Notes: generated by a model not told the origin, from the sequence alone. Counted from the first letter of the stretch, positions 1-7,973 are shown. The stretch is DNA of 64,000 bases from Xanthomonas euroxanthea (GCF_900476395.1 NZ_UIHB01000002.1:589126-653125), one strand, 5' to 3'. Translations and numbers: made by a program.

Positions 1-1
1 T

Positions 2-685
2 GAACGAGCAAAGTCGGAGTCAGGCACGTCAGAGCCCAGCCCCAAGTCTTCGCACCGTGCAGTGCCGGTGGAGATCCTCACCGTCGATCGCGGTGAAGTG
101 ACTGAGATAGGGCTCATCGAGGCGCAAAGTCCACCAGACACTGAACCTTATATTGAGGCGTCCTTCGCTGTGCCAAGCAACCAGTTCGAGCTGCACTTAG
201 TGCCGACAGGGCAATTGGCGACCGTCGTGCGGCAGATCGTTGAGGTGGAAAGCCCCATTCATCGCAGCGAGGTCGTGACGCGTGCCCGGACGCTTTGGGG
301 CTTGCAGCGTGCAGGCTCGCGCATCCAGCAGGCTATTGAGGATGCGATTGGGTCGGTGGTCTCGACGGGTGCGGTCCAGATCGTTGACCAGAACTTCTTG
401 GCCATTCCGGGGAAAGAGGTCCGTGTGCGGGATCGCTCCATGGTCGAGTCGTTGACACTGCGACGCCCCGAGTTTTTGCCGCCCGCAGAGATTAAAGTTG
501 CGATCTCAAGGGTTATTTCTGACAACCTTGGCGCAAGGCCAGATGAGTTGGTGTTGATCGTGTCTCGTCAGCTTGGCTATCGAAGCACCAGCACACAGCT
601 TAGACAGTTGATTTTGGATCAGATCGAGGCGCTGCGGCTTGCGGGCAGGTTGGCTGACGAAGGCGAGTTGGTGGTCTTGGCCTAG
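2..685 (+). CDS. C-terminal part of a DUF3320-domain helicase-like protein (5' end outside window)
   Basis: The reading frame is open to the left edge, so this is the end of a larger gene; the first in-window GTG at 62 is probably not its start. The last ~150 residues resemble the DUF3320 domain found at the C-terminus of large DUF4011/superfamily-1 helicase proteins, including the stretch IHRSEVVTRARTLWGLQRAG. Those proteins usually combine a helicase core with a Vsr-like nuclease domain and are common in defence or mobile islands. None of the helicase motifs lie in the window, so the full architecture is inferred. It is cargo of the island whose integrase lies at 1073-2482. GC content here is visibly lower than in the core genome to the right. 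Confidence 0.7.
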   Translation, partial: ERAKSESGTSEPSPKSSHRAVPVEILTVDRGEVTEIGLIEAQSPPDTEPYIEASFAVPSNQFELHLVPTGQLATVVRQIVEVESPIHRSEVVTRARTLWGLQRAGSRIQQAIEDAIGSVVSTGAVQIVDQNFLAIPGKEVRVRDRSMVESLTLRRPEFLPPAEIKVAISRVISDNLGARPDELVLIVSRQLGYRSTSTQLRQLILDQIEALRLAGRLADEGELVVLA

Positions 686-814
686 CGCTCATGGTCTATA
701 TAGGGTCCAGTGAGGTGCTTGAAAACAAGGGAGTTGGCTTGCATGAGGCAGACTGGGCTGCGCCACGGAAGTCGGCTGAGCGGTAAGCGAAATAAGTAAA
801 GAATGGCAGCCAAG

Positions 815-846
815 AAAAATGCTCCGGTCTCCCGGAGCATTTTTTT
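815..846. terminator. Strong intrinsic terminator, probably bidirectional
   Basis: A 13-bp perfect stem (AAAAATGCTCCGG at 815-827, its complement at 832-844) with a 4-nt TCTC loop is followed by a T-run to 846. Because the stem begins with A5, the minus-strand transcript also ends in a U-tract. It can end the helicase transcript on the plus strand and the CRISPR-like cassette at 842-929 on the minus strand. Confidence 0.85.
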
Positions 847-929
847 GAACCGCCTAAACGGCGTTGAATGATGCAACTCTTTTTGATGAGTGGCTTTTTA
901 CTTTCTAAACCGACTGAACGTCGTCGAAA
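842..929 (-). CRISPR. Two-repeat, one-spacer CRISPR-like cassette with degenerate type I-F-like repeats
   Basis: Units at 902-929 and 842-869 are each 28 nt, start exactly 60 bp apart and flank a 32-nt AT-rich spacer (870-901). Those are the repeat, spacer and period lengths of type I-F arrays. Read on the minus strand, the units match the usual I-F repeat (remembered form, starting GTTCACTGCC and ending CTAAGAAA) at about 17 and 20 of 28 positions, and each other at 21 of 28. Both can form a hairpin in the I-F register: stem CGAC/GTCG with loop GTTCA, and stem CGCC/GGCG with loop GTTTA. The difference between the stems is a compensatory pair change. An intrinsic terminator follows directly. 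No cas gene is in the window. It could be an atypical mini-array, a repeat-mimic RNA or an unrelated duplicated hairpin. Confidence 0.45.
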
Positions 930-930
930 T

Positions 931-960
931 ATTACATTTCAAGCCCCACGAATGGGGCAA
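931..960 (-). promoter_or_regulatory. Possible promoter for the CRISPR-like cassette
   Basis: On the minus strand, TTGCCC (complement of 955-960) and TGTAAT (complement of 931-936) are separated by 18 bp, a plausible sigma-70 pair. The spacer holds an inverted repeat, GCCCC at 943-947 and GGGGC at 954-958, that could be an operator. Predicted initiation would fall inside the first repeat unit, which is odd for a CRISPR leader. The call is tentative. Confidence 0.3.
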
Positions 961-1072
961 GTGGCATCCCTGCTCACAGCGGCAATCGATGCTTTGTTGC
1001 CGATGCATTCAAGCTAGTGCGTCAAAGAGATTTGTCAAGTGCTTGCGTAGAAATAAATTCGACGACTCTTTG

Positions 1073-2482
1073 TCACTGCGCTTGTGCCCGCGCTTGGAAG
1101 GCAAGCGCAACCGCTGAGGCCATATCCTTGGGGCTCAGTCCCAAAAGCTGCGTGACCACTGCGTCTACGTTGGCGCCAGCGCCGCCTTGGCGTTCAAGCT
1201 GTTCGAGCTTTTTGCCCAATGCGACCGGGTCTGGGTTGAAATAGCGCATGAAGGTTTTCAGATCCTTGTGGCCTGAGATCCTGGCCGCTTCCGCTGGATT
1301 GAGGTGGTGTCCCATTTCGGTGATGCGGGTATGGCGAAGGTCATGCATGCGCGCGGTCAGGATCTCTGGGTCACCGAGCTTCTCGGCTACCTGCCCACGC
1401 ACCCGATCCCAGGCCTGAGTGACGGTATCGGCCCGAATGCGCTTCCCGCGCGAGGTCACAAAGACCGCTCCCTTCTTCGTTTCGCTGGCTTCGAAGCGCG
1501 CCGCGATCAAGGCCATTGGCTCTGAGGTCAACGGGATCACGCGCTCGTTGTATTTGCCATTCTTGGCCTTGGTCTCGCGAAGTCGGGCGGTCTTTTTCTT
1601 GAAGTTGATGTCCGCCCAATCGAGCTTCACGCATTCGGAGCGACGGGCTGCGGTCATGCGCGCAAAGCGAATGACATCGGCCGTTGCCTGATCGGTCCGC
1701 CCAGCATCCAGCTGCGCAACGATGGCGTTCCATTCCTCCTCGGAGAGCGTCCGGTCGCGCGAGTCGTCCGAGTTGAGGGATTTCAAGCTCTTGATCGGCG
1801 AGCGCAGATCGATCTGCCAGGTCTCGTGCGCAATCCGAAAAAGGTTCCGGATCGTGGTTAGGGCCCGCTTTTTGCTCCCCTGGGCCATCGGGAGCGTGGT
1901 GCCGTCTCGCTTGACTTTGATGTATGAGTTCACGAACGAGCTGGCATGGCGCCCCAGGAAGTCATCCTGAGTCAAGTCTTTGGCCAGCTTGCGGGTGAGG
2001 TGGGGCATGCCGGTCTGGCTCAATCCGAGACCTTTGCCGCCCCCAAGGAAGAGATGGGCATTGGAGTGGTCGGTCCTGACCGACGCGTGCTTGATCAGCC
2101 CATCATCGATTTCTTGGATAAACCGTCGCAGCAGATCCCCGAAGGTCCAAGCCTCGGCAGTGTGGGCATACGGAGTTTGCCGAAGCTCCAAGGAGGTGTG
2201 TTCTCGGCGGACATACGCCTCGGCCATGAGCCGTGCAGCGTCGATGTGATGCTCAGTGTTCGGGGGCGCTTTGGGGTCGACGGGGTAGCGCACCAGCGGG
2301 AACTTCAACGCCTGCCCGTCGAGGGACCTCCGGATACGCGCCTCCCACCTCAGCTGCCCGTCCGTCCTGAGCGTCACGCCCGCTACAGAGCTAACGGCCT
2401 GGGAGGCTTTGATGCCGCGCGGAAGCGTGCCATTGAAGGTCTTGGTGCGCCCCGTCTTGACAGCTGCTTTGGCTTTGCTCAC
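1073..2482 (-). CDS. Tyrosine-recombinase integrase of a genomic island
   Basis: This 469-residue protein is a phage-type tyrosine recombinase. The catalytic residues are visible in order: Arg in MTAARRSECVKL, His and Arg in MHDLRHTRITEMG, the second His in ISGHKDLKTF, and the nucleophilic Tyr in FMRYFNPD. The N-terminal ~200 residues form the usual arm- and core-binding region. The gene starts 30 bp from an intact tRNA-Arg gene, the classic position of an island integrase beside its attachment site. Downstream on the same strand lie the CRISPR-like cassette and its terminator. Length is normal and no frameshift is visible, so the integrase may be active. Confidence 0.93.
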   Translation of the reverse strand: MSKAKAAVKTGRTKTFNGTLPRGIKASQAVSSVAGVTLRTDGQLRWEARIRRSLDGQALKFPLVRYPVDPKAPPNTEHHIDAARLMAEAYVRREHTSLELRQTPYAHTAEAWTFGDLLRRFIQEIDDGLIKHASVRTDHSNAHLFLGGGKGLGLSQTGMPHLTRKLAKDLTQDDFLGRHASSFVNSYIKVKRDGTTLPMAQGSKKRALTTIRNLFRIAHETWQIDLRSPIKSLKSLNSDDSRDRTLSEEEWNAIVAQLDAGRTDQATADVIRFARMTAARRSECVKLDWADINFKKKTARLRETKAKNGKYNERVIPLTSEPMALIAARFEASETKKGAVFVTSRGKRIRADTVTQAWDRVRGQVAEKLGDPEILTARMHDLRHTRITEMGHHLNPAEAARISGHKDLKTFMRYFNPDPVALGKKLEQLERQGGAGANVDAVVTQLLGLSPKDMASAVALAFQARAQAQ

Positions 2483-2511
2483 TTAGCGTCTCCCTGTATC
2501 CTTAGACGGAT

Positions 2512-2588
2512 GGCCCCGTGGCACAATTGGATAGCGCGCGTCCCTCCTAAGGACGAGGTTGCTGGTTCGAACCCAGCCGGGGTCACCA
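2512..2588 (+). tRNA. tRNA-Arg (anticodon CCT)
   Basis: A full cloverleaf is visible: acceptor GGCCCCG/CGGGGTC with one G-T pair, anticodon stem CGTCC/GGACG around loop CTCCTAA, T arm with GTTCGAA, and an encoded CCA. The D stem (GCAC/GCGC) carries one A-C mismatch. A run of six T follows the CCA. The anticodon region 2540-2552 is repeated at 2699-2711, so this gene is part of an attachment-site pair. Confidence 0.92.
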
Positions 2589-2698
2589 CTTTTTTGGCAA
2601 TCGGCGTGAGTAGGCCGGTCGTTACCACAGACTTGCCACAGTCAGGCTGGACTTCAGCGCAAAGCCTTGTCCTGCTTGGGTCTTAGTGTAGCGACGTT

Positions 2699-2747
2699 GT
2701 CCCTCCTAAGGGGAAGGTCGCCCGTTCGAATCGGGCCGGGGTCACCA
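2699..2747 (+). other. Displaced tRNA-Arg 3' fragment (att-site remnant)
   Basis: This segment begins with the same 13 bp as the tRNA anticodon loop (GTCCCTCCTAAGG) and runs through a well-paired T arm to an acceptor end plus CCA. It lacks the 5' half, and the base preceding the core breaks the anticodon stem (G28 opposite G42). The 3' half differs from the intact tRNA at several positions, so it is not a recent copy. It looks like the original chromosomal 3' half displaced by integration at a 13-bp core (attR-like). Confidence 0.7.
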
Positions 2748-3054
2748 GGAATCAATCACTTAGCATCTCGAGCGGTTTGGTTTCGGCAGGCATATGTGTG
2801 CCGGCTCATCCTCGAAGATGTTTCCACCTGATCGGAATGATCTGGCAAATGGGCAGCGGCGGTCATGGGCTGGTCCAACCGGCACGCAAGCGGTCATGAT
2901 GCTAAGCCGATCTCAAAGACGTACCGCCACGGCTGCGACGCAGCGGGAGGAGTGAGATGACGGAGCTGCTGCCATGCGAACGAGGCTGCCGTTGATTACG
3001 CCAGATATCTAAAAACCATCTGGATCATATGGATTGAATATAAAGCAGTGCATC
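2748..3054. other. Intergenic stretch with nothing recognised
   Basis: Between the tRNA fragment and the first acetyltransferase gene no convincing reading frame, RNA or repeat is seen. It may be decayed mobile-element sequence, but no transposase motif is readable. Confidence 0.4.
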
Positions 3055-3492
3055 ATGGAGAAAACCAGCAGACTCGCTGGCCCGGCCGATATCGATGCAA
3101 TTTTTGATATTCGCACCAGGGTTCACGAAAATCATTTATCCCGCGATCAACTGGTGGAAATGGGCATTACCCCCGCAACCATACAAAAGGCTATTCTAGA
3201 AGCCCCATGCGCTTGGGTCGCCGAGGTCAATGGTGCCCCCGTCGGTTTTTCTATGGTGGATGTCGAGGAAGGCTGTGTGTTCGCCGCTTTCGTTCTACCC
3301 GGCTTCGAGCGGAACGGATTGGGGCGCAGATTGATGGATAAAGCGGAGGCTTGCTTATTTCAGCACCATCGGACGATTTGGCTGGAAACAGCTGAGGCTA
3401 GCCGTGCGAGTGGCTTTTATCGACGCCTGGGCTGGCAGCCTGTGAAGAACTTGCCGGGAGGTGATGTCCGCTTTGAAAAGTGCCAGAAATAA
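3055..3492 (+). CDS. GNAT-family N-acetyltransferase
   Basis: This 145-residue single-domain GNAT protein contains the acetyl-CoA-binding motif A region around PGFERNGLGRRLMDKAEACL (residues ~82-101), matching the Q/RxxGxG/A pattern as RNGLGRR. Near the C-terminus ASGFYRRLGWQPV is the usual motif B tail. The start is placed at ATG 3055; a TTG seven codons upstream is possible. The substrate cannot be told from sequence. It lies just outside the tRNA attachment remnant, in the lower-GC border region, so it may have been acquired by transfer. Confidence 0.85.
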   Translation: MEKTSRLAGPADIDAIFDIRTRVHENHLSRDQLVEMGITPATIQKAILEAPCAWVAEVNGAPVGFSMVDVEEGCVFAAFVLPGFERNGLGRRLMDKAEACLFQHHRTIWLETAEASRASGFYRRLGWQPVKNLPGGDVRFEKCQK

Positions 3493-3640
3493 CAACCGGA
3501 AATATACTGGCGAGAGACTCGGGCTTAGGCGGGTGTCGCTTAATCACGCGAGGTGTATTGAGCATGTGCTTACCGTGGTATCGCCGTGGGAGCGCCTCAG
3601 CAGTACGCTAGGGACGTTGCTTGGATAAGGATCGCAATGC

Positions 3641-4174
3641 ATGACGTTGGAGAACCTGCGAGTGGACTGGAGCCAGATCGAACTGGTGTCGCCGCGCCTA
3701 CGACTTCGGCCGTTTACGCCAGCTGATGCAGACGAGGTGTTTGCATGCATCACTCCTTCCTTGACGCGCTACATGTCGTTTGATCCTCCGCAATCACGGA
3801 TGGATTTCAAGGGTGTCTGGCAAGGTTGGTTGAAGGAAAATGAAAAGGGGGAGGATTTCAACTTTGTGATACGGATCGACGCTACGCGAGCATTTGCTGG
3901 ACTGTGCGGTTTTCATCGCACAGGTACGCCTGAGCCGGAAGTCGGCATCTGGATCCGGGAAAGCGAACATGGCCATGGGTACGGGCGTGAAGCGGTTAGA
4001 ACAATCGTCGGCTGGGGGGCGGAAGCGTTTGGCTCTGCCGGATTCATCTATCCCGTAGCGGATGTGAATAGGCCAAGCCGTCGCATCGCCGAGTCCCTTG
4101 GTGGCGTCGAGGTTGGGCGAAATTCGGGAGTCAAATACGATTCCGTGGTGTACAGGATCCCGGCCCGAAGCTGA
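3641..4174 (+). CDS. GNAT acetyltransferase of the RimJ/RimL-like (Acetyltransf_3) group
   Basis: The 177-residue protein begins with SPRLRLRPFTPADADEVF, the usual N-terminus of RimJ/RimL-type acetyltransferases. It contains the acetyl-CoA motif GHGYGREAVRTIVGWG (residues ~112-127) and the downstream DVNRPSRRIAESLGG signature, in which the equivalent of VxxxNxxSxRVxEKxG is clear. Relatives acetylate ribosomal-protein N-termini or small amines; the target here is unknown. It follows the other GNAT gene by 148 bp on the same strand but is not obviously an operon partner. Confidence 0.85.
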   Translation: MTLENLRVDWSQIELVSPRLRLRPFTPADADEVFACITPSLTRYMSFDPPQSRMDFKGVWQGWLKENEKGEDFNFVIRIDATRAFAGLCGFHRTGTPEPEVGIWIRESEHGHGYGREAVRTIVGWGAEAFGSAGFIYPVADVNRPSRRIAESLGGVEVGRNSGVKYDSVVYRIPARS

Positions 4175-4374
4175 TCTGCGCCCGCTGTTTTGATGGCGTG
4201 GATGTGGAGAGTTGCCATGGTTGTTCTCACCGTATAAATCGTCACGGTGCCCAGGCTCCTGTCCGCAATGTGCATCCGCCGGTGCGCACGTTGCACGGTT
4301 TCTTTGATACGGGCCGAGCCTGGAGCGAACATCATGGTTTTGCGCCAGGATGTTGCACGAACTGCAAGAACCAC

Positions 4375-4821
4375 TCACCCGCGCCGTACCACCCGCACCC
4401 CCACCGGCCGCGCAAACTTATCCATCGCCACCGATGAGATGCGGCTGTGGCGCAGCAGGCTGCCGAGCTGTTCGGGGACGCCCAGGCGTTGATCGACTTC
4501 CGGTTCGAGCACGGTGGGGCGGCGCTTGCGCCGGTCGGCCTTGGCGAAGCGGATGCGGTTGTACTCGGCCCAGCCGACGGTGGTGATGGCGCTCATCAGT
4601 GCGATCACCGGCAGGGCGCCCAGCGCGAACGGGTCCAGGGCGTTGTGCTTGAGATACAGCTCCGTGTAGGCGCTGCGCAGGCCGAAGAACCAGGCGATCA
4701 GCGTCGCCAGTGGTGCCCACAGATAGAAATAGACCATCCAGGCGCCGGCGGTGGCGGCGCCGTAGGCGAGGCGGCGCGAGCGGCCGAGGCGTTGTGGCAG
4801 GTTGATGATGGGCGGTGTCAT
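4375..4821 (-). CDS. pgaD: PgaD-like inner-membrane subunit of the poly-N-acetylglucosamine synthase
   Basis: A 148-residue protein with two hydrophobic segments (residues ~25-47 and ~66-85) and a charged C-terminus, matching PgaD/HmsS in length, topology and position. PgaD partners the PgaC glycosyltransferase and in Escherichia coli helps it respond to cyclic di-GMP. Its ATG overlaps the stop codon of pgaC by 4 bp, so the two are translationally coupled. The longer upstream frame is discarded because it runs through pgaC. In Xanthomonas the cluster is also called xagABCD or hmsHFRS. Sequence conservation in this family is low, so the call leans on context. Confidence 0.8.
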   Translation of the reverse strand: MTPPIINLPQRLGRSRRLAYGAATAGAWMVYFYLWAPLATLIAWFFGLRSAYTELYLKHNALDPFALGALPVIALMSAITTVGWAEYNRIRFAKADRRKRRPTVLEPEVDQRLGVPEQLGSLLRHSRISSVAMDKFARPVGVRVVRRG

Positions 4822-6071
4822 TGGATTCCTCGGTCGGGGCTTTTCCAGCGGGCGCGTTTGCTGCGACGTGCGAGCAGGGCGCGGGGGAAGGCGATGACGG
4901 CAGTGAGCATGCCGATCATCCAGAAGGCGACCGGATACCAGATCACCCAGAAGAACTGACGCGCCAGGCCTTTTTCGTAGCGGCGTTCGATCACCAGGCT
5001 GGTGGCGAACTGCATCAGGCACACCACCGCCAGCACCAGCCCATGCCAGCGCGGCAGGATGGTGTCGACGTACAGCGCAGGCGGCAGCGGGATGACCTTG
5101 CCGAGCAGCCACAGCACGATGATGAAGAGCATCGTGTAGGCCCAGGCCAGGCTGAGCGCGTATTCCAGCAACACGCCCCACATGCGTCGGCTGCGCCAGG
5201 ACAGCACGCGGCGGCCGTGGCTCAACAGCACTTCCACGCCGCCGCGTGCCCAGCGCAGGCGCTGCATCCACAGGCCACGGAAGGTCTCCGGCATCAGGAT
5301 CCAGCACAGCGCGTTGGGCTCGTAGCGGATATCCCAGTCGTCCAGCTGCAGACGCCAGGAGATGTCGATGTCTTCGGTGACCATGTTGTCGGACCAGAAG
5401 CCGACGTGGTGCAGCGCCGAGCGGCGAAACGCGCAGATCACGCCCGACACCGTGAACAGGCGCCCGTAGACGCGCTGCGCACGTTTGATCAGGCCCACGA
5501 TGGCGGAAAATTCGCCCACCTGCATGCGGCCCATCAGCGTGGTGCGGTTGCGCACGCGCGGATTGCCGGTGACGCCGCCGACGCGCGGGCCGGAGATCAG
5601 GTGGCCCACCATCCAGCGCGTGGCATTCGGGTCCAGGATGGCGTCGGCATCCACGCACACCAGGTAGTCCGAGCGCGATGCAAGCGTGCCGACCCGCAGC
5701 GCGTTGGCCTTGCCGTGGTTCTGTTCCAGGTGCACCACGCGCAGGCGCGGATGCTGGTGGGTGAGATCGTCGAGCGCCTCGGCCGTGTTGTCGCTGCTGC
5801 CATCGTTGATGGCGATGATCTCGAAATCCGGATAGTTCTGCGCGCTCATCGCGGCGATGGTTTCGCCGACATGCTTGGCCTCGTTGTAGCAGGGCACCAG
5901 CAGCGATACGAACGGCTCGCTGGCCAACGGTGGCGGCGACGAGGGGCCGGGCGTGCCGCGTTCGCGTCGCAGGTAGTAGTACGTGCCTCCGATCATCCAG
6001 AAGAACGCCATGATGATGGGATAGAAAAACGCGAAGTTGAACAGGGCGCCCAACAGGAGGCTGGTCGTCAT
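4818..6071 (-). CDS. pgaC: Poly-beta-1,6-N-acetylglucosamine synthase (glycosyltransferase family 2)
   Basis: A 417-residue processive GT2 enzyme that polymerises UDP-GlcNAc at the inner membrane. Visible motifs are AINDGSSDNTAEAL (nucleotide binding), VCVDADAIL (DxD), VTEDIDISWRLQ (catalytic TED) and MQRLRWARGG (the Q/RxxRW motif of processive synthases). A transmembrane segment lies at the N-terminus and several in the C-terminal third, as in PgaC/HmsR. It is followed by pgaD with a 4-bp overlap and preceded by pgaB with a 3-bp gap. Confidence 0.95.
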   Translation of the reverse strand: MTTSLLLGALFNFAFFYPIIMAFFWMIGGTYYYLRRERGTPGPSSPPPLASEPFVSLLVPCYNEAKHVGETIAAMSAQNYPDFEIIAINDGSSDNTAEALDDLTHQHPRLRVVHLEQNHGKANALRVGTLASRSDYLVCVDADAILDPNATRWMVGHLISGPRVGGVTGNPRVRNRTTLMGRMQVGEFSAIVGLIKRAQRVYGRLFTVSGVICAFRRSALHHVGFWSDNMVTEDIDISWRLQLDDWDIRYEPNALCWILMPETFRGLWMQRLRWARGGVEVLLSHGRRVLSWRSRRMWGVLLEYALSLAWAYTMLFIIVLWLLGKVIPLPPALYVDTILPRWHGLVLAVVCLMQFATSLVIERRYEKGLARQFFWVIWYPVAFWMIGMLTAVIAFPRALLARRSKRARWKSPDRGIQ

Positions 6072-6074
6072 CGG

Positions 6075-7973
6075 TTACCGCTCGATATATGGGAATTGCC
6101 GAGCCGACATGGCCTCGCGCGCTTCGGGAAGAGACGGGTGGCCGCCGATGAAGTCGTCGGGGTAGTACGCCAGATGGCGCACGCCCGCAGCCAGGAGCAA
6201 TTTGCTGTGTGCGAGCAGCACACCGTCAGGCAATGGCTTGCCGGTGCGCCAGTCCACGGTCTGCAGTTCGAAAATGGTGTTCTCCAAACCATGCGGCTGC
6301 TGGCCGACACGCTGTGCCAGCTGCTGCAGCCACTGCTGCGGATCGTTGGCCTGTTCCATGTACGGCATCGCCATCAGCGCGGTGTAGTCGTAGGCCGAAG
6401 CAAAGGCGTCCAGGCGCTGCGCAAACCAGGCTTCGCTGTGCGGCTCCAGCACTGGCTGCGCGAACAGGTTGCGCACCGTCACCAGCTTGGGCCGCCAGCG
6501 TTCGGCGGCTGCCTTCAGCTCCTGGGTGAAACCGATCAGCTGCTGCGTGCGCCTGGTCGGGTCGCCACCGCCGTAGGCAGGCACTTCGTCGTCGCGCAGA
6601 TAGGCATCGTCATGGAACAGCAGGCCTTCGAAGTAGGTGTTGGCGGCCAGGTCTTCGTAGATGTCGGCGACCAGCTGATGCGTGCGCGGATTGCCCGGAT
6701 CCAGGCGCGGCACATCCTTGGCATCCTTGCCGCGAATCTGCAGCGCGGCCTGCTGCTGTGCATCGGGCAGATGGAAGCCCAGCACCGGCAGCCAGGCGAA
6801 CACACGCACGCCGGCACGGGTACGCAGTTGCCAGGCCACACGCCCGAACAGGTCCGCACGCATCGGCAGATGACGGTTGGGGAAATACAACGCATCGGCG
6901 GCGCCATCGCCGTCCGGGTCGGCGAAGGCCTGCAGGAACACATGGCTGGGGCCGATGTCCTTGACCCGCTGGACCAGGATGTCGAGGTTGCGTGCCAGCT
7001 GCGCCGGGTCCGGGTCGTAGACGTAATCCAGATCGATCTGGATCGCGCGCAGGCCATCGCGCGACAGATCGCGTCGCAGTTCGCCGGCCAGGTCGCGCAC
7101 ATCGGGATTGTTGAACAGCAACAGGCGGCCGAGGCTGGCCAGCGATTGCCCGTCCACGCGGTCGCGGCCCTGCTGGCCGATATCGGCTTCGTGCGAGCGG
7201 CCTTCCAGGTCGAAGCTCAGCGTCATGCCCAGTTGCGCGGCAATGGCGTTGCTGGCGCGGTTGTAGGCGGCATACGGCCACACCATGGCGCGCGGCGGTG
7301 TGCCCAGATGCGCCACGATCGCGTCGCGGCTATGGCGCAGGTCGGTCTGGATGCGCTGGCGATACTCCGCTTCGCTCTCGTAGCCCTTGCCTGCATCCCA
7401 GCGCCGGGTGACCGCGGCCGGGGTCTGATTGCCGAACGGGTTGCCCGCGATGCCCTTGTGCAGATCGTCGCTATGCGAGCCGATTTCGACCAGGCCGCTG
7501 TCCTGCATCTCGCGCAGCTGCGCCCAGGTGACAAAATCCTCGTGGGTGAAATCGCGATGGCCGTAGGGCACCACCTGGCCGGCCGGCAATTCGACCCAAC
7601 TAGTCACCGGCGCAACCAGCGCGGGATAGCCGTAGGCCTGCAATAACGGGAACACACGCGTGTAGACGCTGCGCAAGCCGTCGTCGAAGGTCAGCAACAC
7701 CGGCCTGGAGGGCAGGGCACGCTTGCCGGCACGTGCATCCAGTACCTGCTGCACGCTCACCGGGTGATAGGCGTGCGAGCGCAGCCAGTCCAGATGCGCG
7801 GCGAAGTTGTTGGTGGACACCGCATAACGATCGGGATCGCCCTTGGCGGCGACATCGTCGCGAACATCGTGGTAGCTGAGCACCAGCAGGCCCGCCTGCG
7901 CCGACGACGCGAACGTCATCAGCAGCAAGGCGACCAGCAGCAGCGGCAGGCGGATCAAGGCGTACCTCCCCAT
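6075..7973 (-). CDS. pgaB: Poly-N-acetylglucosamine deacetylase and hydrolase PgaB
   Basis: About 632 residues with an N-terminal CE4 polysaccharide-deacetylase domain (VLSYHDV, LLTFDDGL, and the metal-binding IGSHSDDLHKG) and a C-terminal PgaB-type glycoside-hydrolase domain (from about residue 300). It partly deacetylates PNAG in the periplasm before export. The start is placed at ATG 7973, giving a Sec signal peptide ending near SSAQAG; this overlaps the end of pgaA by 19 bp. E. coli PgaB is a lipoprotein, but no lipobox cysteine is present here, so this form is probably soluble or anchored in another way. A longer in-frame N-terminus to 8108 lies inside pgaA and is unlikely. Confidence 0.93.
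   Translation of the reverse strand: MGRYALIRLPLLLVALLLMTFASSAQAGLLVLSYHDVRDDVAAKGDPDRYAVSTNNFAAHLDWLRSHAYHPVSVQQVLDARAGKRALPSRPVLLTFDDGLRSVYTRVFPLLQAYGYPALVAPVTSWVELPAGQVVPYGHRDFTHEDFVTWAQLREMQDSGLVEIGSHSDDLHKGIAGNPFGNQTPAAVTRRWDAGKGYESEAEYRQRIQTDLRHSRDAIVAHLGTPPRAMVWPYAAYNRASNAIAAQLGMTLSFDLEGRSHEADIGQQGRDRVDGQSLASLGRLLLFNNPDVRDLAGELRRDLSRDGLRAIQIDLDYVYDPDPAQLARNLDILVQRVKDIGPSHVFLQAFADPDGDGAADALYFPNRHLPMRADLFGRVAWQLRTRAGVRVFAWLPVLGFHLPDAQQQAALQIRGKDAKDVPRLDPGNPRTHQLVADIYEDLAANTYFEGLLFHDDAYLRDDEVPAYGGGDPTRRTQQLIGFTQELKAAAERWRPKLVTVRNLFAQPVLEPHSEAWFAQRLDAFASAYDYTALMAMPYMEQANDPQQWLQQLAQRVGQQPHGLENTIFELQTVDWRTGKPLPDGVLLAHSKLLLAAGVRHLAYYPDDFIGGHPSLPEAREAMSARQFPYIER

Noticed and set aside
682..876. 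64-residue minus-strand frame as a CreT-like toxin beside the CRISPR-like cassette
   Set aside because: It runs through the terminator and the helicase stop region, has no toxin-like feature beyond a few hydrophobic residues, and lacks a ribosome-binding site.
2750..3000. Transposase remnant between the tRNA fragment and the GNAT gene
   Set aside because: Some short stretches looked transposase-like when translated, but no DDE or other motif and no inverted repeats could be confirmed.
4815..7646. 943-residue plus-strand reading frame opposite pgaC/pgaB
   Set aside because: It is a shadow of high-GC genes: its composition (very rich in Arg, Ala, His, Gln, Gly) and lack of domains show it is not coding, while the minus-strand pga genes have clear motifs.
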